A stretch of 64,000 nucleotides of DNA from the NCBI GenBank assembly GCA_033398695.1, contig CM065809.1:179294501-179358500 (forward strand). The letters run 5' to 3'. The notes below the pieces were generated by a model. It was not told where the DNA came from. It saw nothing but the letters and a program-made list of their open reading frames with translations, and searched no databases. The stretch is from Orobanche coerulescens (Eukaryota; Streptophyta; Magnoliopsida; Lamiales; Orobanchaceae). The position numbers and the translations under genes are program-made. Within the stretch, counting starts at the first letter, position 1; every line of letters starts with the position of its first letter. This document shows positions 34,379 through 46,400 of the stretch, one piece after another.

Positions 34379-34895
34379 CTCGCTCGCCCTCTACAGTTCA
34401 TCATCTAACATGATGGACTAAGGCACGAGATCGCCTCCCCCGCACAACGTACACCGTCGAGGGTCGGCATCTAACATGACGATCCAAGGTAGAAGAGTGC
34501 AGCCATGGTCCTGGTGGTCGATGGAACCGACTGCTTCGGCCATGCAAGGTCCCTTTGGGCCACGATCGCCCGCCCTTCGTTTAAATACGAGGCCGACTTA
34601 GTCTGAGGGCCCTCTAAAACAAATCAGTGGACACGCTCGCCCGCCCTCAAAGGTTCATCATCTAACTTGGTGGACCCGGACAATGCGACGCGTCCCTACC
34701 CCCGTCACAACGTATACCGTCGAGGATTGTCATCTACATGATGATCCGAGGTAGAAAAGTGCTAACAAGCCGCGGACGTGGAGTCGATTAATCCGACGAC
34801 GCCCCGCGCAAGGACTCCTCCAGACCAAGACCGCACGCCCTTCGTTTAAATACGAGGCGAGGTGCAGCCTAACGGAGGACCCTCACAATAAAATG
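34379..34895 (+). repeat. Tandem repeat of about 250 bases (2 units) in the 3' interior
   Basis: Units begin near 34379 and 34632. They share in the same order TTCATCATCTAAC, CACAACGTA-ACCGTCGAGG, GATCC-AGGTAGAA and CGCCCTTCGTTTAAATACGA, with other parts diverged. It lies between gag and the polypurine tract, where autonomous relatives would carry pol or 3' UTR repeats. Confidence 0.85.
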
Positions 34896-35185
34896 AGTCA
34901 CGAGACAGACAATGTCGCTCGCGCATAAGACACTGTCATGGAGGTCGGTCCATCGAACTCCGCGACTGTGCACGGTTCCTCAATGACGAAACAATCAGCT
35001 TTCTACGAGTGATCGGCAAATTTGAAAATTGCAGGTACAAGACCGAGGATAGCTCGCCAATCGATCAGATCGCCCAAGTCCGAGACCAAAGTCCGCACAA
35101 CGGGTCGCCCGTCTTTATCCTCAACGATCGCCAGTAGAACCACCTCGCCCCATGTCTTCAACATCGGAGCAAGCTGGGGGGCAAT

Positions 35186-36118
35186 TGTTATGTCGAGATT
35201 TATACATCTCAACAGGCGATCGGCACAGACAAACAAGCGACCGAGCCAGAGCCAAATAGACCAAGACGGACTTGCCGATCAAAGGTCCCAGGTCGAGTCC
35301 CAGTGCCGAGCGATCGACATCTAAGGCGATCGTCTCTTGGCACCTGTCGATCGACTCTGGTGCACGGCCAATGACGAACGTCTCTTGCCACGCAAAGCCA
35401 GCATGTCCATGTCGGGGAAAGACGAAGCTCGGACAGAGACCTATGTGCAGATCCGGAAGAGGCGTCGTAGGACATGGATCATTGACCACATACTGCCAGC
35501 GTCTACTCACCTACCGACAGACCCGCCGAAAGGTGCTGAGTGGGACCGCCCGGGACAGCGACTCAGGACGCGTGCAGGCTCCACATTGGACCGCATAGCC
35601 GATCGCAAGCAGCCATGAGACTTCAAGCGAGCAGACCCATGTCTTTGAAAGACGATCGTCCCTTATTATATTACAAGAAAGGCGATCGCCCGCCAGTAAA
35701 AGGGCATCTTAGCTCCTATAAATAGAAAGCTTCCTACACTTGGAGAGGGGTCTAGCTTTTCAGCTCATAACTTGGCTTTCACTCTCTTGGCAACGCTATA
35801 CACTTCGAATTTATCTCTCACTCTCGAGACCCCTTAATCCTAAGACGGTCGGCAGAAACGAGAACAAGAACACACAGAGCTTCGCTCAAGAGCTAGATAA
35901 CTAGGATTTTTTACACTCATTGTAATTGCATTCTTACATTAATATTTGTACTCAAACGTATTCTTATTAATAACATCTCGCGAGAGCATTCAAGCCCGGA
36001 CCTAACAAACCCGGCAAATCCGATGTTATTCACCCCCACGGACGTGCTCCCGCGACCTTGTTTGCTGTCCGTCCATTCCAACAATATCTATCTCCGGATA
36101 ATATTTCGGACAGCAACA
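35186..36118 (+). repeat. 3' LTR of the gag-only gypsy element
   Basis: Partner of 31988-32926 with scattered substitutions and a small deletion near 35600-35625. It starts TGTTATGTCGAG and ends ATTTCGGACAGCAACA, followed by the target duplication CAATC. Confidence 0.95.
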
Positions 36119-36123
36119 CAATC

Positions 36124-36764
36124 AATGTTGCAGTGAGTTAAAATATGAATTTAATAGAATTTATGAGTGGGAATCATGTGGCACTAGAAGCAAAACTCAC
36201 GTTGTGAAGGTAACCTTCTGTATTAGGCTTTCATTCTCACAATGTCATGTTATATAAAGTATGCCACATTAAACTAACATGAACCATCATTTGAAACCAT
36301 CAAAGATACAATAAAAAACAATTAATAGAACAAAAAAAACAAATAAATAAATAAAAATAGCAAAGAAAAATAATTTGTGCCTTCGAGTCTATTAATCATT
36401 TGTGTCAACTAATTTTCAATCCAAACTCACATTAGCATTGGAAATGCTCACAATGGATGGCAGTATCTCATATGGCCTTTGCATTCCCAATGTTATTCAA
36501 TCACACCAGCTTCACATGTAAATGGATTATCGACATTTCGCCAGTGAGGTACTTTCCAACTTTATACCTCAAATAGTCAGAAAAATTGCGTACTTTACAT
36601 CAATTGCTGTCATACTCGTACGAATATTATATGTCGAGGGATATAATATTTAAAAAAATAACACATTCAGTAACCTAACATCTAATAGAAAGAAATAATG
36701 GAGACACCCCGACCAGGTAGGAGTCATCAAATAAGGAAATTCCTAAGAGACTATTATAAACAGT
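36124..36764 (-). other. 3' flank and probable 3' UTR of DRP3
   Basis: No gene is seen. This is sequence between the gypsy insertion and the DRP3 stop codon (36765-36767). The 3' UTR should lie in its right part. AATAAA-type words are frequent, and no single polyadenylation signal can be chosen. Confidence 0.45.
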
Positions 36765-37376
36765 TTAATAAAGACCAGGAATAGAATTACGTCCACCGGC
36801 ATTAGTGTTAGCATACAACGGTGTGTGCAGCTCCCCAGACTTGCGGGACTTCGAGGTTTTGGTGGAAGTATAATATGATTCAGTAGAGTCACTAGTGTTG
36901 TACAAAGACGAGGCTGGAACCCTGTTAATCTTTGGCAAGCCCGTCTGGTCGGTACTCAAGCTGCATCCTCTATCAACAGCCTCGGCTTCGAGGGGCAGTT
37001 CATCAAGAGTCTACATAATTAGAAAAGGGAACATTTTGTTTAAAAAGACAACACTAGTTAGGTGAGGTTTTTATAACATTAATTTATCTATTGCCATGTT
37101 CCATAATGTACACGATGATTTTACAATATAAGATATCACTACATCAATCATCTCAACTCACCCTCGTAACTGACCGTTTCCGTGCAACTAGAAAAATCTA
37201 CTATAATGACGGTATTGGAATTACATCATTTCTCCTTCGTATAAATGTCGCAACACGAAGTCACCCGGTGTAAAACTTTATAGTGAATTTATGGAGTTCA
37301 CTAATTTTTCATCACTAATTGACACGATAATCTTGATGCCACCAGCCCCATCAATTAGGATTAAGATGCAGTCAAA

Positions 37377-37423
<47 letters not shown>

Positions 37424-40400
37424 CGAATGAATCTTTTAATTAGAAAGACATCATGATTTTTTTCATCATTATTTTAAAATTCAACTCCATACAAGGGAAA
37501 TGGTGGGGATTGAACTTGAACCCGAGTGTAATCCCCCGTGAGGGCAAACCCTGATTGTTGTTACAATGAAATCCAACAAGTTCTCAACTTGTTTAAAACA
37601 CCTTTATAGTAATGGTAATGCAGCTTATACGTTTCATTGGAACTCGAACTGCAGGCAATAAGATGCATTCACACTTCCGACATGGAGTAACACAAACGCT
37701 CATTTGTTATCGACTTTTTCCTTTGTTGTGGCTCCATTAAAGGAACACAGCAGTTTTGCATTATTCAGGATGCTATATTCAAATGGCAAAGTGAAAATTA
37801 ATGAAGGGAAAAAAATATATACTACCTCCTTTTTAAATGTCTTTTTAGAATTTTAGAAAAATAACTTACTAAATGTATTTTAGCATTTTTATCACTTCTA
37901 TCGCTGTCCCTAATAAATTTGCAATTTTCAATTTACCTATGTATCTGTTTCTCTTTTATTCATTCATCTTTAAAACGGGAAAGAGAACATAGCCCGGATG
38001 TTATTTTCTATTAGCCATCCTTCTTAATTTTATTATCCACTACCAAAAAACAGACATTTAAAAAAATTGGGACGGAGCATGTATTATGATTTGCCCTTCT
38101 GGTTTCCTGGAGAAATATACAAATCAACTCAGAAAAGAACACATGATAAAACATAAAATAAGTTGCACATTAAAAAAATCACTGTGCAATGCACATTATC
38201 TACCATCAACTCCAAGGAGGTCAAGAACTGACTTGCAGAACAGAGCATTTAGTTCAATGTATAGTTCACTTACACGGAAGGCTTGCTGCAGGATCCTAAG
38301 TGTCTCTCGGGTATGCTTTCTCTTCATGGAGATCTCGTCAGGTTCCTGCAATATCTCTTCGAACAAGTTTTCTCTGCTCAAACATTAATAAATAGAAGCA
38401 TCAGCTTATAAGCATTTTTTAACCAAAAATATTCAACTATACAGTCATATGGTATAATATAATGAAACAGAAACACCAGTGTCCATCTTCAGTGCTCAGT
38501 CTACCATCTATGTTGTTTCGATGAAGGGGAAAGCCAAATAATCCAAAAAATTGCACTTCATCTTTATTCAACTTTTTGAATTATTATATTGCCCATGAAG
38601 AAAAAGCTTTTAAAATAGGACATACCTGTAAAGTTTTTGGATGAAGACATTATGTAGCTCTCGCTTTGTGTGGTTTACCTGTGAGAAATTAAAAAAAAAA
38701 AAAATTAGGAACTCTTGTGTGCGACAGCCTGACACATCCAGACGTACACTTTTTCTTTTTCTATTTAAAAAAACTGAGAAGAAACTGAAAATTAAAAACT
38801 AGAGAACACTCAGATAAATTAGAAGAACTAAAAATACTAAGAAACCCTAAGAATAATTAAAAGAAAAAAGATGAAGAGGAAAACCCTAAAAGCTAAAAAA
38901 GAACTAAAAACTAATTACGGGTTCGCACAAGTTTTTGTCAAAAGAAAGATAAATTAAGAAACGAATTCCAGAATGTTTAGAAGTAGCGAACATGACCACT
39001 CAAATCATGAATAGGTATACTTCTTAGAAAATGAAATTAGGTAGCTTTATACATGCTAGCAAGTAAATGTCCTGCAGAAGCAGTCAAATGTATTCATTTG
39101 AAATAAAAAAGAGCCGAAATTGACAATTTACGTGGCTTTGGGGAACTCCTCACACTATGCCTAAAACATAAACTGTCAGTGCATACACAATTCATAATGT
39201 TTAGACCCATTTTCAAATGTTACAAGTCCTGATAATCTAGAATAAAAAGGGGATTTCGAAGAATAAGCAAAACAGAAGTGTAGAGAAAATTCAAGAGAAA
39301 TTGAAAACCAATTACCAGAAAATGCATAATTGCTTTCGGTACAGAATCCTCAATGTTCTTCCGTACAATATCATAATACGACTTCAATAACAACTTTGTA
39401 ATAGTAATCTCACCAACTTCTTGATCTGTATGGGTTTCGGTGGGCCTCAGGACACTAGGAGGCTTTGGCAAAATAGGGAAAAAATTAGAAAACAGGACAG
39501 ATTACAACTTCGACAGCAGTAAATGTTGGAAAGAATACTTAAATACACACTTCTATTAAATAAATAGTTGAAAAGCTCTGCTCCATGCTTTGAACAGGTT
39601 CATGAAACGGTTTACTGGTCGAGTTCTCTTTAACTGATGTTGGATTGTCATGTCCGCCAAAAAGTGAAGATATACCCCAAGTTGCTCCAGAATTGCTAGC
39701 TGATTAGTCATCCAGAATTGCAATTATTAGAGAACTAAACTACTGCTCAGGATTGCTACAATATTACTTTAAAAGGTATCTCCTCCAGCATGATTCCCAC
39801 AGTATCTAGCAGAGTTTGGGCTTAGATACTTTTAATTTATTATTAAACTGCCAAAGTAACACTGGTTGATGTTTCTTTCCAGTGGGAAGTAGTTATCTTA
39901 ATTTCAAGTGAAGGTTGGCCAGGAGAGAAAGAATAGCAAAGGCACTATGTTTGCCAAAAGAACATCCAATATTTGAACAAAAAAAGGAACACTTATGCTA
40001 AATTAAGAATTTCGTAATTCATAGTAAATTTGACCTTATCTAATATCAGAGATGTTGATATAGTTTTATATGATCCCCCCTCCCCCAACAAACAAGCTTA
40101 AAGAAGATAATGACAAACAATATTACCACTTGGTGCAGTTTTCTCAGCATCCGCGGTAGGTCGAATACCCTTTTTTGCATTAAGAAAAGGGCAAAAAGCA
40201 ATTAATTAACTTGAAAAAGAATTTAAAATATTTCAGTACTCTACTGAGAGAGTGTAGGTATCAAGCAATAACTTACATTCTCGGAAACAATACCATTCAC
40301 TTGTCGTCCAATTATAGCCCGAGACTTCAGACTTCTATCTGAGTTAGGTGCTTTCTCTGAATCTCCTGTATCCTAATGGACAAGTAGCTCATAGATTTAT

Positions 40401-43400
40401 GAAGAGGTCCTTGTAAATAGTATAAGACATATAATGTACACAGTAAGAACCAATTTGTAATCACCTTCGGTCTTCCATTGGCTGCAGTAATCCTGGATGA
40501 CTTGCTCAATTGTAGTGCCATCTCTACAGCTTTACTCCCACCAACAAAATTTGGATGGGAAGTGTTTATATAATCCATCTACGGAACAGACAATCCAGTA
40601 AAAATAATATATTGAAACAAATTCAAAGCCAACTACGAAATCATTCTCTTTGGCAGAACTCATAGTAAATGCCAACACTCATTCTCATGCCCAAGAGAAG
40701 AGAGAAGTACAGTCGGAATAATCCTTACAACAGGTAAATGCTTTTGAACATGGCACAAAGAAATAAATTATAAAAAAAAAACTTGAAATAAATTATGTAT
40801 CCAATTGCATAGGTCATTTAGACGATAAGCTTTTTCCAGATTTCAGTGCAGTGGAAATTCTATAAAAAATCACCATGATTCAGATTACCTCCATTTCAAT
40901 AATATGTCCTATCATTATCTCCGATGGCACAAGGCCTTCTCGAAGAAAATTTCCGACAACCTCATCCATGCATTTTCGTAAGATTGGAAAGCGCTGGAGC
41001 TCATTTCCCATACAGTGGTGACTCATCTAAAAAGAACACTAGGTCAAAGTCCACATACAAGGACTATTCCATACTAAAATTTGATACCATGCAAGTACCT
41101 TGATTAGCTCATCGTAGATGAATCTAGCACACTGGAGACTTGGATCCAACAGTCGTGCTATTTGTCTTCTAATAAGCATTTCAAAAGGAACCTACATATT
41201 TGTGTTCAATCATCAGATGAAGGTCCTTGCGGATGGAATTTACAAGCTCAAAGACAGGATGCAACAAAAAACAGCATTAGAACTACGACCTACTTCTGGC
41301 ACGAACAGTGCAGATTTAGGACCCGTAGCATTATGAATGGCAGTGCGGATGTCGTCATCAGTTAAAGACTCACAAGGATCTACATCCTGCATAACAGAGA
41401 AAGAGTATCACATCTGATGGAACTCGACTCAAAATCAATTGTTTATATTGAAATTCAGAACTATGCTTAACCAACTACATTCTTAGGCACTCCAATAACT
41501 ACTTGCACTACAAAATCCTAGTGGCTTCATAAATATCAAATCTGCATTAGATGAGAGAGAAATATTTAAATTGTTGCCAACCAGATACCAGAACATGATG
41601 GACCATATAAAGGACCATTATATCTTCTTACCAAGTATATGAAACCACAAGACTATGTGTACAAAATGCTTATATACAGGTTTATGTAAATCGCCTGATC
41701 CCTTGGTTTCATTCACCCAATAATGCATGCCTTTTTCCAATATTTATTCTTCAACATTAAGAAAAATGCCACAATAATGATATTTCTACAAGTTCAATGA
41801 ATAGTTTGATTTAAAAGATCCATGTGATCATTCTAGGTGAATAGTAAGTTAATAGTCAGTAGACACGCCAGCTCTACTCATGTTATCTCAACCTAAAAAC
41901 AAACTACCAAAAAAATTTGAACTCCAAGATCAACAAGGCATAGCCATAGCACTCGAATCAAATCAAATCAACAAACCTCCAGGGTCTTCACAAATATATT
42001 TTGGAAAATGTAATGGATTCTTGCTCCACCAGACAGCTCGAATGTTGACATGTCTTCATTTTTTCCCTCTATCATTGAAGAGAATGCTGTTTCCAAACAA
42101 ACAGAAAGTACATAAAAATAAACAGGGTTTCTTAGCCCACTCCTACCCTGAAACAAATAGCATGAAACTAATGCATTAATGTTAAATATGGGAGTAGGAT
42201 GTCTGTTGGAATAATTTATTCCATACATTCATATTAATGGTTTTGATGATATGTTGATGAAATCAAAACAAAACAACAAAGAAGTCGAAGACGCAAAGAG
42301 ACGAACAGAAATGCAACGAACCAATATTAGCGCACGCTAGTCATCAAGACAGAGTGTTCTGCATTGTGCACTGAAGCAGTTAGCGCACGCAAATGGCAGG
42401 CTAACGCACGCTAATCAGAAAACATAACGTACTCTAAACTTTAAGTGTTACGTACGCTAAAGGAAGGTCAATACATCACAGAATGACGTATGCAGTGACG
42501 TAGCAATAGCGCACGCTACGAATGACAAATAGCGCAAGCTAAAGAGCATTCGAATTCAAATGTAAATCAATCCGTTGGAGTGATTCATGAGAAGTCAAAT
42601 ATCACAAACGGTCATTTGTGACGCACGCAATGACGAAAGATTAGCGCACGCTATAAAATATTAATGCACGCTAAAGATAGAGTCAGAAGCTACTGAACTC
42701 AACCGATCAACAGTTAACGTACGCTACAGGCGGATACTACGTACACTAAAGGAGATTAGCGCACGCTAAGCTATGGAATAACGCACGCTAATGAAGACAG
42801 CCAGCAACGGCTAGTTGAGACTTTATGCCTATAAATATCAAGGCATTTGGTATCATTCAGAACAACTACTTCAAGGAACTTATATACATACTTGTTATCA
42901 TTGTATACATTATTGTTGTATTTGTGCTTAATTGATAAGTGTTTAAGTGTTCATACACTAAACCATACAGAAGAGGAAAGAAAGGATTGGAGATTGATTC
43001 TGTGTTATTAGGATCGTTGATCCGGCATTATAAGAATCATATCTAAATCCAAGTGAGGTTTGTCTAGTACCAATCAAAAGCTAGATAGGTTGATTCCTTG
43101 TCCGATAGAAAAGGAATCTTGGACCGACATAAAGACAAGACTGTACGGTTTATTGTGGACCGATAGACGACAAGATTGTAACGGTATCACTCGGACCGAT
43201 AGAAGACGAAGTGTAGAGGTTTATCTTAAACCTAAAGAAAAGGATAACGAGAGAGGACGTAGGCATATTTGGCCGAACCTCTATAAATCTTGGGTCGTTT
43301 ATCTTCCGCTATTTAATTACACTTCCGCAAATGCAAAAGAATTTGAAACTCTACATCACACTATTCAAGTGGCGGTACCATAACCCAACAATGTCAAGTA

Positions 43401-46400
43401 ACAATGCAAATGAACAAAGTTGAGCCAAGCAAGAGTCTTTGATACTTCAATTCAATTTTGCACAATCTGGACTCTCAATCGTTAAAGGCGTGCTTGATCC
43501 AAAGGCACACAAATGAAAATGGAAATCGCATCTTAAGCCCAAAGGTGGGCGATGTTAGCAAGGTGCGTGCCTTGGTGCGCCTCGGTGCGCCTTTGACCTG
43601 CGCCTAGGTGCACCCTTAAAACACTCTTATTGTCGTTTTTTTGTTGTTTTGGCACTTTATTTTTTTAAAATATTAAGTTCTTTGTGGATAGATATACTTT
43701 CTTGTCATTATATGTTCATAAGTTTTATAATTTGATTTATTATATAGTAATTTCTGTTGCGTCACTTCTGTAATGTGCGTGCCTCGCCTTGCAACTTGCA
43801 CCTCATGCGATAGCAGACCTTATCGCCTTGGTGCGCTTTTCGCCTATGTCCCAACTATGACTACATTTTGCCAAAACAAGAAAATATTTTGAACTTAACA
43901 ATACAACTTTTCAAGTTAAATTTAAGTGGATTTTGCTGATAATCAAATACACAAACACATGATTCACAGATAAGAATGATCATGATCAAATCAATTAAAA
44001 TTATGTAGACCAGATAAATAAGATCGTGAACGCCACAATTTATTTGCCGTCCGTAAGTGAAAGTACAAATGAGGGGCTTCAGCAAGCATCAATAAGCAAA
44101 TGCACATAGAGCACAACCTCTATAAATTAATGCTCTTGGAACTACAAGAATTTATTAATTATGCGACATATTAATTAACCGATAAATTAATAATTATTAA
44201 TTTATATATTAATTAATATTTTATTAATTTATAGATTATTATTGCCCTTCAAGGTCCACTTTATTATTGTTCAATGCATATCAAATGAAATACACAATTT
44301 ACTAAGTGCCCTTCGAAGCCCCACTTTATTATGCTTATTGTGTTCAATGTACTACTTATGGACATTAAAAAATATTTCCTATATAAACACAAGATCAAAT
44401 CATGCCAACACAAACAAATCATACACACAACATGGCTTCTCACTAAAGCAGCAATCACATTGAATAGTTTCTTGTTGAGCTATGAGAAAACAACACCAGA
44501 AGTAATGATAAGAAAAATTAGAGATGAAATTCAATGTGGCATTGATTTCAAACGAAAAACAAAATACAATTGAGTCACTTTTCAAGAAGTCTTCATAAAT
44601 AGGGTTGTCTAAATGGTTCCCGGTTCTCGGTTAGAACCGGAACCGAACCGGAACCGCGCGGTTCCGGTTAACCAAGAACCGCAATTTCGGTTATCGGTCC
44701 GATTTTCGATTCCATTGTGTATCATTTGTTCGGTTTTCGGTCTAACCGATAACCGCTCGGTTCCGAACCAAAAACCAATTTTATAAAATATATTTATTAA
44801 ATATTATTTTTTATTTTATAATTATATAATATAATTACAAAATATAATTTCTGCTTAGTGACTTGGCCTTAGTGGACCGGAAGCAATTTTATTTGTGAAA
44901 TTATATTTTTATATTTATAAGTATATTATATTATTTCCATTTTTTTTAATTGAGATTAAAAAATTGGTTTTTGTGGTTAACCGAACCGGAACCGAAAATA
45001 ATCGGTCCGGTTCCGATTAACCGAAAATTTATACGGTCCGGTTTTCGGTTCTTATTTTAGGACATTTATGGTTCCGGTTAACCGAAACCGAACCGTTCGA
45101 CAGCCCTATTCATAAACCATTTATGTAGTACGCAGTGTATGAGGCAATATTAATTTATATTTTACATGGGGTCTATATGAGTAATCAAAAAAGTATTATC
45201 ATATAATTTTAGCGAATTGTTAATTTGGCATGCTGCCCCGGACAAAAAGATTATATTTTATAATCAAAATATAATCGATAGAGATTATACTACTTGAATT
45301 CCTCAATTTGTTATGTAGATAAAAACAGAGGCCACGTACCTTCGGAGTATTTCGAAAAAATGTTAAGTATCAGTGCTCCCTGCCCAGCCTGTTTATCACA
45401 AAAAGATAAAAAAAAATCACAATCAAGATAGTTCATTATTGTCTGAAACACCTACCAATCTATATTTCTATTAAAAGAGTGTCGCGAAATGTGTCATTTT
45501 TTTAGATTTTCTGATTCTTTTTTAAGTATAATAACTCCATATATATATATTGAATTTTCAAAAAGAAAAAAAAATTGAATATGTATTGTGGGAGGTTTAT
45601 TCCACAACTTACACTCATCTACCAATAAAAAAATTATTTATTGGTATTTTTTAACTCAAACTTCTAAATATTTATAATCTTTGTACAATATGATTAAAAA
45701 TATCAAATTAATTCTATTTCACGATCTTCAATTAGACATCTATATTGAATGTAATAAATTTGATGGATTTTTTACATTAACGGTCGATTGCACAAAAAAA
45801 GTTTATATTAGAAAAAATATGGATATTGATTTTCAATAAAATTAATTGATGCAAAATAAAAGTAAATTAATTCACTTTTAAGAAATTAAATTTAAGACTC
45901 ATATTCTTTACATAAAAAATAAATTATGATATTTATTTAATTATAATAACTAAGAATAGTAAAACACACACTGCACACACACATATATTAGGACCTAATC
46001 ACTTACTACTTCCGTCCCTCAAAGTTCTTCCTATCTTTTCTTTTCAGTATGTCCCCCAATTTATTCATATAGTGAACACTAATTAACTTGACACTATGTT
46101 AATATGAGAATCATTCTCCAACTTCATTACACTCCATAATATACTCAAGAATTTCTTTTATTAAAATCCGTGTTGAAGATCCTCAGAACAAAATTGGGGG
46201 ACGAAAAGAGTATTTAGTAGTAGAATGTTCTATTTAGTGCATCGCACAGACTGACATCTAGTATAACAGAAAGCAAATAGTACATGATCGTCATGCTGGC
46301 TAGTTACCAAATAGAAGAGCTTGTAATGTCATATAAGGAGACAAGATTATTGACAAAAGCCAGGTCACATATAATACTACTGTTTTAAGTTTCTGCCTTG

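Larger units (their letters stand above)
31988..36118 (+). mobile_element. Gag-only Ty3/gypsy element, TSD CAATC
   Basis: LTRs at 31988-32926 and 35186-36118 (about 935 bases) flank only 2.26 kb of interior. Perfect 5-base target duplication CAATC (31983-31987 and 36119-36123). The primer-binding region just inside reads TTGGCGCTAGAAG (32928 on) and the polypurine tract AAGCTGGGGGGCAAT lies at 35171-35185. The interior has a gag frame and a 3' tandem repeat but no protease, RT, RNase H or integrase. It is non-autonomous and would need proteins from a relative. Gag and the TTGGCGC site fit the Athila/Tat side of gypsy elements; this is inference. Confidence 0.95.

Noticed and set aside
44331..44573. 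80-codon frame near a pogo-like MITE, considered as a transposase fragment
   Set aside because: No DDE or CENP-B-type motif visible; lies in a DRP3 intron with AT-rich composition.
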